This document shows positions 17,287 through 26,871 of a DNA stretch of 64,000 nt, piece after piece. The notes under the pieces are model-generated. The model searched no databases. It saw nothing but the letters and a program-made list of their open reading frames with translations, and was not told the origin of the DNA. A program made the position numbers and the translations under genes. The DNA comes from Ensifer sp. LC163. GTDB lineage: Bacteria > Pseudomonadota > Alphaproteobacteria > Rhizobiales > Rhizobiaceae. The stretch spans positions 186,001-250,000 of the forward strand of contig NZ_MBSS01000056.1 of assembly GCF_001695855.1 (NCBI RefSeq), read 5' to 3'. Each line of letters starts with the position of its first letter. The stretch's first letter is position 1.

Positions 17287-18527
17287 GCCGTCTTCCATTC
17301 GTTTGCAAACAGGGCCGTCAGCTGGTCAATGCTGGAATGATGGTCGAAATGTGCCCTCACCCGTTGTTCGGCCGCAGCGCCCAAACGGCGACGGCACTGC
17401 GGATCGCGGATCAGCTCCTCCAAGGCGAGCGCCAGCGCCTTTGCGTCCTCCGACGGGACGACACGGCCGTTTTCTCCATCGACCAGCAGCTCAGGAACGC
17501 CCGAGATTGCCGTCGAGACGCAAGCGAGCTGCTGGCTCGACGCCTCGACCAACACGTTCGGCAGTCCATCACGGTCGCCGTCTGCCGTCACCCGGCAGGC
17601 AAGCGCAAAGATATCGCTGGTTCGATAGTGGCCGAGCACATCGGTCTGATCGAGCGCACCCTTCCAGGCAATTCTGTCCGAGATGCCGAGCTCGTCGCCG
17701 AGAACCTTGAGCTTTGCCGTCAATTCTCCAGCGCCGATATGCTCAAAACGCCAGTGAAGGTCCTGAGGCAAGAGGGCAAGCGCCTTGAGGAGGACGTCGT
17801 AGCCCTTCTTGCCCACCGCCCGGCCGACACTGACGATGCGAACGGGGTCTTGTGGATTGGAACCATCGCGGCTCGAATGCTCGCCATCGAAATGCGGGAA
17901 ACGTTCAAGGTCGAGACCGTGATAGCTCAGATGCACCCTTGCCTTTTGCGATGTCAGGCTCTGCAGATGCTCATATCCGGTTCGGGTGCAGGTCACCGTC
18001 CAGCGCGCGCGACCGAGCTTTTCGGAAAGCTCCCAGTCCGGCGATGTCCAGATATCCTTGGCATGTGCAGAACATGTCCAGGGCGTGCCGGCGATGAGGC
18101 TGGCGTAAGCCGTGACCGAAGCGGGCGTGTGGATGAAGTGGGCGTGCAGCCAGCCCGGATCACCCGGCCATTCCGACGCCAGCACCAGCGCCTGCCCGAA
18201 ACGGCGGAAGCGATTGCGGGTCAGGTCCCGGCCGAGATCCTTCGAAAATTGCCCAAGCGCCCTCCAAAAACCGGGCTTCGGCAGCGAGCGCACAAGGCCC
18301 TTGAGGACACGCAACGGCTCCTCATGCAGGTATTCCGGCAGGTAGTGCACGTCGGCACGTATCTCGTCATGCACCGGATGGCGCTTGCCGTCGGTTGGAC
18401 GCCTCAGCGCGATCAGCACCAGCTCATGCCCGGCTTTCTCAAGTCCTAGCAGTTCCTGCGCAATGAAGGTTTCCGAAAGGCGCGGATACCCCTTCAGAAC
18501 GACGGCAATCTTGCGGTCCGTTGGCAA
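17283..18527 (-). CDS. GT4-family glycosyltransferase (B)
   Basis: A 414-residue retaining GT-B glycosyltransferase of the GT4 type. It begins IAVVLKGYPRLSETFI, has an acceptor-domain HAHFIHTPASV segment, the donor-domain opening RIVSVGRAVGKKGYDVLLKA and the late DGLPNVLVEASSQQL segment that stands for the E-x7-E region. The start appears to be TTG at 18527, only four bases after the stop of the upstream glycosyltransferase; no ATG lies near. It likely adds one sugar of the repeat unit on the cytoplasmic face of the inner membrane. Confidence 0.82.
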   Translation of the reverse strand: MPTDRKIAVVLKGYPRLSETFIAQELLGLEKAGHELVLIALRRPTDGKRHPVHDEIRADVHYLPEYLHEEPLRVLKGLVRSLPKPGFWRALGQFSKDLGRDLTRNRFRRFGQALVLASEWPGDPGWLHAHFIHTPASVTAYASLIAGTPWTCSAHAKDIWTSPDWELSEKLGRARWTVTCTRTGYEHLQSLTSQKARVHLSYHGLDLERFPHFDGEHSSRDGSNPQDPVRIVSVGRAVGKKGYDVLLKALALLPQDLHWRFEHIGAGELTAKLKVLGDELGISDRIAWKGALDQTDVLGHYRTSDIFALACRVTADGDRDGLPNVLVEASSQQLACVSTAISGVPELLVDGENGRVVPSEDAKALALALEELIRDPQCRRRLGAAAEQRVRAHFDHHSSIDQLTALFANEWKTA

Positions 18528-18531
18528 TGCT

Positions 18532-19749
18532 TCAGCTCGATTTCTTGACGATGCTCAGATATTCACTCGATTGCTCGCCGAGCCACCCGCCGACGATTTC
18601 CGAGATATGCACGAGCCCCTCGAGCCGCAGGCCGTTGGCAGAGCTTTTCGAGGGCGGCGCGCGTTGCGGCAAAGCCTTCAACGCGGCGGCGAAACGCAAG
18701 GGATCCTCGGCCTCGTCGGGCAGCAACATGTCGATGAGGCCAAGTTCGGCGGCGCGGCGTGCGCGGATCAGCTGCTCCTCGCGCGGCTGGATGCGCGGCA
18801 CGATCAGCGCCGGCTTGTCGAAAGACAGGATCTCGCAATAGGTGTTGTAGCCCCCCATAGCCACCACGCCCTTGGCTCCAGCGATCAGCTCTTCCATGCG
18901 GTTATCGAACTCGATGATCTTGATGTAAGGGATCTTGCTTCCCTTCCTGATCAGCTTTTCGCGCTTCTTGACCGGCATATAGGGGCCAAGCACGACCAGC
19001 GCCCTATGCGTCAGCTCCGGATCCTGCTGGTAGGCATGGATGAAATCGTGGATCAGGTCGGCACCATCGCCGCCGCCGCCGGTGGTGACGAGAATATAGT
19101 CGCCTTCCGGCTTGTGACCGGGCAACTCTTCTCGCGGCACGCTCCTCTGCAGGAAGCCGACGAAGTTCATGCGCTCGCGGACGGCAGGCGGCACTTCGAG
19201 TTCCGTCAGCGGGTCGTAGAAGTCCGGTGGACCATAAACCCAGATCGTATCGTAATACTGCTCGATCTTGCGCATGGTGTCGCGGCGTTTCCATTCCACC
19301 TCAAGCAGATGCGGCGCATCCATCACTTCGCGCAGACCCAGAACGAGCGTCGTTCCATGGGCCTTGAGGTAGGTGAGCGTCTCCTCGACCTCGCCCCGTA
19401 GCCCCATCGGCTCCTTGTCGACGATGAAGATGTCCGGTTTGAAGGTTTCCGCCGTGTGCCGGATGATCGACTGGCGCATCTTCAACGTCTCATCCAACTC
19501 GATATGGCGATCGAGAGACGTGTAGTTGCCGTTGTGCAGCTTGATGACGCTCGGAATCTTCACGAAGTCGACACGTGCGCGATAATCGAAGGCGCCGGCA
19601 ATCGTCGCGCCCGAAATGATCAGGATGTTCAAACCGCGATAATCTTCCACCAGCGAATGCGCAATCGTGCGGCATCGGCGCAGATGGCCAAGCCCGAAAG
19701 TGTCGTGGCTGTACATGAGTATTCGGGCATCTTCTAAGCGCCGCGTCAT
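18532..19749 (-). CDS. MurG-like predicted glycosyltransferase (C), COG4671 type
   Basis: A 405-residue protein with a GT-B fold: N-terminal ILMYSHDTFGLGHLRRCRTIA (glycine loop GLGHLRR) and C-terminal GGYNTYCEILSFDKPALIVPR, the donor-binding GGxNT motif. It resembles the uncharacterised MurG-like group COG4671 and is related to the gene at 16120-17286, which shares both motifs. AAAGG lies about nine bases before ATG. It heads a tight three-gene glycosyltransferase operon (4-base gap, then ATGA overlap). Its role in a surface polysaccharide is inferred from neighbours. Confidence 0.82.
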   Translation of the reverse strand: MTRRLEDARILMYSHDTFGLGHLRRCRTIAHSLVEDYRGLNILIISGATIAGAFDYRARVDFVKIPSVIKLHNGNYTSLDRHIELDETLKMRQSIIRHTAETFKPDIFIVDKEPMGLRGEVEETLTYLKAHGTTLVLGLREVMDAPHLLEVEWKRRDTMRKIEQYYDTIWVYGPPDFYDPLTELEVPPAVRERMNFVGFLQRSVPREELPGHKPEGDYILVTTGGGGDGADLIHDFIHAYQQDPELTHRALVVLGPYMPVKKREKLIRKGSKIPYIKIIEFDNRMEELIAGAKGVVAMGGYNTYCEILSFDKPALIVPRIQPREEQLIRARRAAELGLIDMLLPDEAEDPLRFAAALKALPQRAPPSKSSANGLRLEGLVHISEIVGGWLGEQSSEYLSIVKKSS

Positions 19750-19824
19750 GCCAGAAACCTTTCGCTCAGGAAAAAACGAACCAAAACTCGCGTCGCCGGC
19801 TTGCGGCCGGCGTCGAAACGGACC

Positions 19825-21000
19825 TCATTTGTAGGGATCGGCGGCATCGCGCAAGCCATCTCCCAAGAAGTTGAACGCCAAAATCACAAAAATGACCGGG
19901 ATCGTTGGGAATAGCAGCCAGGGGTAGAAGGCAATCACGCTCACGCTTTTCGCCTCCGTCAGCAGGATACCCCAACTGGTGATCGGAGGACGCAGCCCCA
20001 ATCCGAGGAAGCTCAGCGCCGTTTCGCCGAGGATCATGCCGGGGATCGAGATCGTCGCGGTGGCGATCAGATGGGACATGAAGCCCGGCACCAGATGCCT
20101 TCCGATGATGCGACCGCTCTTTGCACCCATCAATTGCGCAGCAAGGACATAGTCCTCCTCGCGCAATGCCAGCAGTTTCGAACGCACCGCTCGTGCAAGC
20201 CCGGTCCAGTCGAGAAGGCCGAGGATGATCGTGATGCCCAGATAAATCAGGATCGGGCTCCAGGTCGCAGGCATGATTGCAGCCAGCGACAGCCAGAGCG
20301 GGATGCTCGGGATGGATTGCAGCACTTCGATGACGCGCTGGACGATGAGATCGAAAACACCGCCGTGGTAGCCGGCCAGACCGCCGATAACGATGCCGAG
20401 CACGAAGCTGACCGTGATGCCGAGAAGGCCGATCGTCAGCGAAATGCGCGCGCCATAGATGATGCGCGACAGCACATCGCGGCCGAGCCGGTCGGTGCCG
20501 AGCAGGAAGAGCTGCCCGTCCTTTGCCGGGCATGCGAGGTGCACGTTGCTTTCAAACAGGCCCCAGAAGCGGTAGCCGTCGCCGCGGCAGAAGAAGCGGA
20601 TCGGCTCGACGTCCTGCAGGTTGTCGGTGTAGTTGCGCTTCAGCGTCTCCATATCGAGTTCCATCGTCCGTCCATAGACGAACGGCCCGACGAACTTGCC
20701 CTCGTGGAATAGATGCACAGACTGCGGCGGCGCATAGATATAGTCCACATTGCGCGTGTGCAGATTGTAGGGCGCCAGGAACTCGCAGATGAGGATCATC
20801 AGATAGAGCGCGACCAGGAAAATGCCGGAGATCAGCGCCAGCTTGTGCCGACGGAACTTCCACCACATCAGCCGGAATTGCGAAGCCTGGTTTACCCGCA
20901 CCTGCTCTTCCGTCATCGCTTCGACGGAATAGGGATCGAATGGTGCAGCCGATACGTAGTGCTGCAGCGGTTCGCCGGGTGCCGGAAGGAATGACGTCAC
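19825..21000 (-). CDS. Peptide-type ABC importer, permease (DppC/OppC/YejE-like)
   Basis: A 391-residue inner-membrane permease. After a cytoplasmic N-terminus and first membrane segment (about 52-72) comes a long periplasmic loop, then five membrane segments with the permease EAA loop (ALREEDYVLAAQLMGAKSGRIIGRHLVPG). It would pair with the permease encoded upstream; their genes overlap by ATGA. The system imports oligopeptides or peptide-like solutes. Last gene of the four-gene operon, with 75 bases to the glycosyltransferase operon that follows. Confidence 0.92.
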   Translation of the reverse strand: MTSFLPAPGEPLQHYVSAAPFDPYSVEAMTEEQVRVNQASQFRLMWWKFRRHKLALISGIFLVALYLMILICEFLAPYNLHTRNVDYIYAPPQSVHLFHEGKFVGPFVYGRTMELDMETLKRNYTDNLQDVEPIRFFCRGDGYRFWGLFESNVHLACPAKDGQLFLLGTDRLGRDVLSRIIYGARISLTIGLLGITVSFVLGIVIGGLAGYHGGVFDLIVQRVIEVLQSIPSIPLWLSLAAIMPATWSPILIYLGITIILGLLDWTGLARAVRSKLLALREEDYVLAAQLMGAKSGRIIGRHLVPGFMSHLIATATISIPGMILGETALSFLGLGLRPPITSWGILLTEAKSVSVIAFYPWLLFPTIPVIFVILAFNFLGDGLRDAADPYK

Positions 21001-21995
21001 TTGGTGCTCCTGCCTTGCAGCCGTATCCGAGGATCAAGAATGGCGAGCGCGAGATCGGAAATCAGCACGCCGATGACGGTCAGAAAAGCGAGGAACATCA
21101 GGAAGGAGCCTGCCAGATACATGTCCTGGCTCTGCAACGCCTTGATCAGCATCGGGCCGGTCGTTTCGAGCGACAGCACGATTGCCGTGATTTCCGCGCC
21201 GGAAATGATCGCCGGCAGGATGGAACCGATATCCGAGATGAAGAAGTTCAGCGCCATCCTGAGCGGATACTTGAGCAGGGTGCGCATCGGCGAAAGCCCT
21301 TTTGCGCGGGCGGTCACGACATATTGCTTCTGCAGTTCGTCAAGCAAATTGGCGCGCAGACGCCGGATCATGCCGGCGGTCCCCGCAGCACCGACGATGA
21401 CCACTGGTATCCAGATATGTTCCAGGATCGATTTCGCCTTCTCCCAACTCATCGGTTCGGCCAGATACTTCTGATCCATGAGGTGGCCGATCGAGATACC
21501 GAACCAGATATTGGCGAAGTACATCATGATCAGCGCCAGCATGAAGTTCGGGATGGCGATGCCGATCAGACCCATCAGCGACAGGCCATAATCGCCCCAG
21601 CTATACTGATGCGTGGCGGAGTAGATGCCGATCGGGAAGGCGATCAGCCAGGTGAAGATGATCGTGACGAAGGAAACCAGGATCGTCAGCCACAGCCTGT
21701 CGCCGACGACGGCGCTGACCGGCAGTTCGTATTCGAAGGAGTAGCCGAAATCACCCTGCAGCATGCCGCCGAGCCAGTGGACATATCGCAGTAGAGGCGG
21801 CTGATCGAAACCATATTCCTTCCGCAGCGCCTCGATTTGCTCCATGTTGACGCCTTCGCCCTGCGCCCTGATCTCGGCGACGTAGCTCTCGAAGTAGTCG
21901 CCGGGCGGCAGCTCGATGATGGTGAAGACGAGCGCTGAAATAATGAGCAAGGTCGGGACCATCGCCGCGATGCGCCAGAGGATGTATCGCAGCAT
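20997..21995 (-). CDS. Peptide-type ABC importer, permease (DppB/OppB-like)
   Basis: A 332-residue permease starting MLRYILWRIAAMVPTLLIIS, the classic first membrane segment of the DppB/OppB family. It has about six membrane segments and an EAA loop (ARAKGLSPMRTLLKYPLRMALN). ATG at 21995 is used because it begins the family's conserved N-terminus and lies two bases after the binding-protein stop; an open frame extending 135 bases upstream is Arg/Ser-rich and overlaps that gene. It forms the heterodimeric channel with the next gene. Confidence 0.92.
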   Translation of the reverse strand: MLRYILWRIAAMVPTLLIISALVFTIIELPPGDYFESYVAEIRAQGEGVNMEQIEALRKEYGFDQPPLLRYVHWLGGMLQGDFGYSFEYELPVSAVVGDRLWLTILVSFVTIIFTWLIAFPIGIYSATHQYSWGDYGLSLMGLIGIAIPNFMLALIMMYFANIWFGISIGHLMDQKYLAEPMSWEKAKSILEHIWIPVVIVGAAGTAGMIRRLRANLLDELQKQYVVTARAKGLSPMRTLLKYPLRMALNFFISDIGSILPAIISGAEITAIVLSLETTGPMLIKALQSQDMYLAGSFLMFLAFLTVIGVLISDLALAILDPRIRLQGRSTK

Positions 21996-21996
21996 G

Positions 21997-23898
21997 TCAG
22001 CCTTCCTGCTCGATCCAGAACGTATCGGGTTTATAGACACCGAAATAGCTCGTCGGGTCGAAACCGTAGAGCGCCGCTTCCGGGACGTTCTTGATCTTGT
22101 TGGCAACGAGGATCGGCTGCAGGGAGGCATTCACGATGCCGATCGAGAAGACCTGGTCCGTGTAGATCGACAGCATCCGCCCCCAGATTTCCGTGCGCTC
22201 GGCATCCTCGGCCGAATGCCGCCAACGCTGCAGAAGTTCGGCTAGTTCAACGGCAGCCGGAAGATCGGGCGCCTGGCCCATCTCCCCATGCGAGAGATAG
22301 TTAAGTCCCCAAACCGGCCATTGCAGCTGATCGTCCGCAGTCGGCGCCAGTTGGCCCGGATTCATGTCCGCGGTCGGCACACCATTGTCGAGCCCGAACC
22401 ACATGGACATGATGATCTCGCCGCCGACGGCGCGGCTACGGAACGTGTCGCGTTGCGACGTGCGGATAAACAGGGAAATGCCGACCTTCTGCCAGTAGTC
22501 GGTGATCAACTGCAGGACATCGGTCTCGAGCGTGCTTTCGCCCGCGGTCTCGACGACGATTTGCGCAGCGCGGCCGTCAGAGAGAATACGAATACCATCG
22601 CTGCCGCGGTTCGTCAGACCAGCCTCATCCAACAGCGCATTGGCCTGCACCGGGTCGTGGGCGATCCAGGCGGAGGCGAATTCCGGCCGGAACAACGGGC
22701 TGTCGGGCAGCACCGTATCGGCACTCTCCTTGGTCAGTCCGTAGAAGACGGCCTTGTTGATTTCGGACCGGTCGATCGCCAGTGACAGCGCCCGCCGGAC
22801 GCGCACGTCCTGCAGCAACGGGCGCCAGATCGCATCGGAGCAATTGAGATTGGGAAGCAGGGCGACCCGCGAACCTTGCGTCTTCTTCCAGAGGCGAACC
22901 TTTACCGGATAGCGCTTTTCAGCATCTTTCAGAAAGGTGTAGTCGATGAAGTCGATGTTCGTCGCCTGAAGGTCGCTCTCGCCGGTGCCGGCCTTCGCCG
23001 GGATCAGCGCCGGAGAGCTGACGTTGAGCACGAATTTATCGATATAAGGAAGCTGCAAGCCGTTCTCGTCAACCCGATGGTAGAAGGCGTTACGCTCGAA
23101 CACGAATTGCTCGGCAGGCAAGGCTGTCGTGTTGCGCCACGGGTCGAGAGTAGGCAGATCGGGATTTTCCGGGCGATAGGAACGGGCCATGCGCATGTGC
23201 AACTGGCTCCATTTCTTGACCCTCTGTTCCTTCAGAAGAGCCTTGAGCTTGTCCTCATCCTGATATTTCTCATGGAACTGTTTGAGGTAGGTCGCCGGCA
23301 TCGCCAGCACCAAGGGTTGCGGTGCGGCGAGTTTTTGCAGGAAATCAGGGTTGGGAGCGGACCAGGAATAGCGCACCGTGCGCTCGTCGATGACCTCGAA
23401 CTTTCCGGCCTCGCCGTCCATCATCAGCGCCGTCGACAAGCCTGCCGGGCTCAGTTTCTCGTTGAGAAGCACATCTTCCCAACAGTAACGGAAGTCTTCC
23501 GTCGTCAACGGGCTGCCGTCCGACCACTTGTGTCCCTCGCGCAGATGGAACGTGAAGATCCGATCCTCGACCGTCTCGAAGCTTTCCAGCACATCCGCCT
23601 GCAGCTCGAGTTCTTCGTCGTAGCCGACGAGGCGCGAATAGCCGTAGACGGTCATCAACCGTATGTCCTTCGCGCTGCCGATCAGGCTCTGCACCGTGCC
23701 GCCGTGTTTGCCCGGCTGGCGCCCCATGCCGGCAACGTTGATGACACGCGGCGTCTTCGGCAGCCGCTCATTGACGGGTGGCAACTTTCCCTCGGCGACA
23801 AGCGCCTCCAAGAGTTTCGGCTCGCTTGACGCCGCAAGCAGATATTTGGGAAAAGCCACTGTAGCGAGCAGGGCGAGTGCAGTTCGGCGAGTGATCAT
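21997..23898 (-). CDS. Peptide-type ABC importer, periplasmic binding protein (SBP_bac_5)
   Basis: A 633-residue extracellular solute-binding protein. It starts with a signal sequence (MITRRTALALLATVAFPKYLLAA; the Arg pair suggests possible Tat export) and shows the family's features: ESFETVEDRIFTFHLREGHKWSDGSPLT in the first lobe and RRALSLAIDR in the second. It is longer than DppA (about 535) and close to YejA-type proteins (about 600). The ligand is probably a peptide or peptide-like compound. ATG overlaps the ATPase stop as ATGA. Confidence 0.9.
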   Translation of the reverse strand: MITRRTALALLATVAFPKYLLAASSEPKLLEALVAEGKLPPVNERLPKTPRVINVAGMGRQPGKHGGTVQSLIGSAKDIRLMTVYGYSRLVGYDEELELQADVLESFETVEDRIFTFHLREGHKWSDGSPLTTEDFRYCWEDVLLNEKLSPAGLSTALMMDGEAGKFEVIDERTVRYSWSAPNPDFLQKLAAPQPLVLAMPATYLKQFHEKYQDEDKLKALLKEQRVKKWSQLHMRMARSYRPENPDLPTLDPWRNTTALPAEQFVFERNAFYHRVDENGLQLPYIDKFVLNVSSPALIPAKAGTGESDLQATNIDFIDYTFLKDAEKRYPVKVRLWKKTQGSRVALLPNLNCSDAIWRPLLQDVRVRRALSLAIDRSEINKAVFYGLTKESADTVLPDSPLFRPEFASAWIAHDPVQANALLDEAGLTNRGSDGIRILSDGRAAQIVVETAGESTLETDVLQLITDYWQKVGISLFIRTSQRDTFRSRAVGGEIIMSMWFGLDNGVPTADMNPGQLAPTADDQLQWPVWGLNYLSHGEMGQAPDLPAAVELAELLQRWRHSAEDAERTEIWGRMLSIYTDQVFSIGIVNASLQPILVANKIKNVPEAALYGFDPTSYFGVYKPDTFWIEQEG

Positions 23899-25787
23899 GG
23901 CCGTAACTCCCTTGCATCCACTGACTTGCGAGCCAGGACGTAGTGGTCGCCGCCGAGGTCGGCAGGAGAAAGCGCATCCTCCTGGCCGTCGCCGCTGAAC
24001 TGCGGCCCCCAGCGTCGCATGTCCGATCCCTCAATGGCCTTGAGCAGATCGAAATCCAGCGAACGATCAAGATCCGGATACGGAACGGCGGCGAGCAGCG
24101 ATTTGGTATAGGGATGCACCGGCTTGCGCATCAGAACTTCGCGCGGCGCGAGCTCGACGATCCGCCCTGCACACATCACCGCGATCCGGTCGGCCATATA
24201 GTCGACCACCGCCAGATTGTGCGAGATGAACAGGCATGTCAGCCCAAGCTCCTTCTGCAGATCCTTGAGCAGATTGAGGATCTGGGCCTGGACGGAAACG
24301 TCGAGCGCCGAGACCGGCTCGTCGCAGATCAACAGTTGCGGCACCAGGGCGAGCGCTCTCGCTATACCGATGCGCTGACGCTGGCCACCGGAAAAACTGT
24401 GCGGATAACGGTTGACGAACCGCTGGTCGAGGCCAACGGCCTGCAACAGCGAACGTACCGTCTCTTCACGTGATTTTGCCGTTCCGCGCCCATGGATCTC
24501 GAGCGGCTCGCTCAGGATATTCTTGACGGTCATGCGTGGTGAGAGCGATGACACCGGATCCTGAAAAACCATCTGGATCTTCGAGCGCAGCGTCTTAAGC
24601 TCATCGCCTTCGGCCTTGAGCACGTCGATCGGACCTTCGCCGTCATCGAAGCTGACACTGCCGCCGTCCGGCGTGACGGCCCGCATCAAGATCTTGCTGA
24701 CCGTCGTCTTGCCGCAGCCGCTCTCTCCGACCAGACCCAGACATTCGCCGCGACGGATATCGAAGCTGACATTGTCCACCGCACGATGGCGAGATGGGTC
24801 CTTCTTGCCGAACCACGACGTTTTGCGCGTGCCATAGGTCTTGGAAAGGTTGCGCACGGACAGGAGAACGTCGGGGCCAGCCGCCTTGGCGGAATCCTTG
24901 GCCCCGAGCAATGTCCCTGCTTTGACCGGCACTTCCCGCAACGCCTTCAGCCGCTCTCCCGGCTTCATGTCGAAATGCGGAACTGCAGCCATCAGGCCCT
25001 TGAGATAGGGGTGCTGCGGATTGCGGAAGATCGCGTCGACCGGGCCAGCCTCGACAATCTGGCCGTGATAGATCACGACGACTTCGTCAGCCATATTGGC
25101 GACCACGCCGAGATCGTGGGTGATCAACAGCATCGCCATGTTGAGTTTGACCTGCAGCTCGCGCAGCAACTGCAGGATCTGCGCCTGCACCGTCACGTCA
25201 AGCGCTGTTGTCGGCTCGTCGGCGATCAACAATGCCGGTCGGCAGATCAGCGCCATGGCGATCATGGCGCGCTGGCGCATGCCGCCGGAAAGCTCGAAAG
25301 GATACATGTCATAGGCGCGCTTCGGGTTCGAAAACCCAACGTAGCCAAGAAGCTCCTCCGTTCGCGCGCGCCTTTCGGCCTTTTCCGCATCCGTATGAAT
25401 TTTCAGGACTTCGGAGATCTGGTTGCCGATCGTATGGAGCGGCGACAGAGACGTCATCGGCTCCTGGAAGATCTTGCTGATCCGCGTGCCGCGCAACGCC
25501 CGTATTTCTTCGCCTTCGCGCTCCAGCGAAAGCAGGTCGATCGGCTTGCCCTTGGCCTCTGGATCGTTGAACAGGACCTGCCCGCCAACCCGCGCAACAT
25601 TCGGCAGGATGCCCATGACGGCCTGGCTGATAGCCGACTTTCCGGAACCGGACTCGCCGACGAGCGCGGTCACCTTTCCTGGCAAAATTCTGAAATTCGC
25701 TTCCTTGACGGCTTCAACTTCGCCGCCGAGCACCGAGAATGTGATCCGCAGACCTTCAACTCGAAGCAGGTCCGCCCCTGATGTCAT
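23895..25787 (-). CDS. Peptide-type ABC importer, double ATPase
   Basis: A 630-residue fusion of two ABC ATPase domains. Domain 1 has Walker A GESGSGKS and signature LSGGMRQ; domain 2 has Walker A GESGCGKT and signature FSGGQRQ, each with DEP Walker B. Both look active. Each domain ends in the oligopeptide-transporter extension. The fused form matches YejF/GsiA and replaces separate DppD and DppF. First gene of the operon ATPase, binding protein, DppB-like, DppC-like, joined by short overlaps. Confidence 0.92.
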   Translation of the reverse strand: MTSGADLLRVEGLRITFSVLGGEVEAVKEANFRILPGKVTALVGESGSGKSAISQAVMGILPNVARVGGQVLFNDPEAKGKPIDLLSLEREGEEIRALRGTRISKIFQEPMTSLSPLHTIGNQISEVLKIHTDAEKAERRARTEELLGYVGFSNPKRAYDMYPFELSGGMRQRAMIAMALICRPALLIADEPTTALDVTVQAQILQLLRELQVKLNMAMLLITHDLGVVANMADEVVVIYHGQIVEAGPVDAIFRNPQHPYLKGLMAAVPHFDMKPGERLKALREVPVKAGTLLGAKDSAKAAGPDVLLSVRNLSKTYGTRKTSWFGKKDPSRHRAVDNVSFDIRRGECLGLVGESGCGKTTVSKILMRAVTPDGGSVSFDDGEGPIDVLKAEGDELKTLRSKIQMVFQDPVSSLSPRMTVKNILSEPLEIHGRGTAKSREETVRSLLQAVGLDQRFVNRYPHSFSGGQRQRIGIARALALVPQLLICDEPVSALDVSVQAQILNLLKDLQKELGLTCLFISHNLAVVDYMADRIAVMCAGRIVELAPREVLMRKPVHPYTKSLLAAVPYPDLDRSLDFDLLKAIEGSDMRRWGPQFSGDGQEDALSPADLGGDHYVLARKSVDARELRP

Positions 25788-25912
25788 CGCAACACACTTC
25801 CCTCATTGCCCTTGCATCCGCCGCCTCTAAAAAAAAGACTATCGCAGCTTCAGGGGGCTGTCCAGCTTAGGCCCTTGCAACCGCAGCGTAGTTCACCGTC
25901 GTGTCGCAATCG

Positions 25913-26863
25913 TCAGGGAGAAGGGCAAGCCTCTTGGGACAGCACGTCGGCGCAGTACGGCGATCGACGGAAATCATCGTAATAGAGCGTCCAGTCGGTG
26001 ACATCGGCTGCGCGATAGGGCCCAAACTTGAAGTACTGGTTGCGGCCGAGCCCCTTGTCCGCATGCCCGACATGGCCCTTGACCGTGATGATCGGCTTAC
26101 CATTGGCAAAAAGTTCGATGTGGCCGCTGCCGTCGGCGCCTGGTTTTGTATAAATCGCGAAATCGATCCAGCCCGATTTCGGATCCGGCAGCGGATTACC
26201 GTGGTTCGTCACGGCGATTGCGTCGGTGCAGCCATTGAACAGATTGCCGTCTTCCGCGTTCCAGGCAGGATCCGCTGCCACGAGCATGCGCATCTGATTG
26301 ACGCCCGGGCGTCCCCAGACCGGCACTTCACCCGGCTTGCAGCTGGCGGCAACCCCGTCCGGTCCGGAGGAAACCGGCGCGAGATAGTTGGTCTCCACAG
26401 TCGCGAACAATTTGCCGAAATTCATGCGCAGCGCCAGGAACGGGCTGAAATCGCCTTCAGCACCCGGGTCGATCTCGCGCTTCCATTGCGCCACGAGGTA
26501 ACGATGGTCGCCGGACGGGATGGGGTCGGCGAACTTCAACGAGAAGCCGTACCATACACCCTGGTCGTAGGGCACCCGCAGCGCCGTCTGCTCCCAGATC
26601 TCCGCTCTCTCGCTGCAGCCATCGAGCGAATCCGGACAGGTCGGCACGACGCTCAGTTTGAGCCCGCCATTGCCGCTGCGCTTGACGAGGCTCTGAAACT
26701 CGGCCGTCCCCGCGCTCTGCTCGAAATTCTCGCGATAATAAAGCCCACCATCCGGCGAGAAATTCTGCCCCTCGAACCCGTCGAAAAGCTTGGTTTCCCA
26801 AGGTTGCGCTGCCGCGATGCCAGCAATGAAGAAGCTTGCGACGATGAGGGCTGTTCGGAACAT
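25913..26863 (-). CDS. Secreted polysaccharide lyase (heparin-lyase-I-like)
   Basis: A 316-residue exported protein. Residues 1-19 form a signal peptide (FRTALIVASFFIAGIAAA, cleaved before QPW). The body resembles the jelly-roll polysaccharide lyases of the heparin lyase I type (WYGFSLKFADP, LVAQWKRE, YFKFGPYR segments). A lyase cuts acidic polysaccharide by beta-elimination; lyases inside synthesis loci trim chains or clear the periplasm of mistargeted polymer. It starts eight bases after the cyclase stop, with AAGGA before ATG, so the two are co-transcribed. An acidic substrate fits the nucleotide-sugar dehydrogenase nearby. Confidence 0.75.
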   Translation of the reverse strand: MFRTALIVASFFIAGIAAAQPWETKLFDGFEGQNFSPDGGLYYRENFEQSAGTAEFQSLVKRSGNGGLKLSVVPTCPDSLDGCSERAEIWEQTALRVPYDQGVWYGFSLKFADPIPSGDHRYLVAQWKREIDPGAEGDFSPFLALRMNFGKLFATVETNYLAPVSSGPDGVAASCKPGEVPVWGRPGVNQMRMLVAADPAWNAEDGNLFNGCTDAIAVTNHGNPLPDPKSGWIDFAIYTKPGADGSGHIELFANGKPIITVKGHVGHADKGLGRNQYFKFGPYRAADVTDWTLYYDDFRRSPYCADVLSQEACPSP

Positions 26864-26871
26864 ACGGATCC

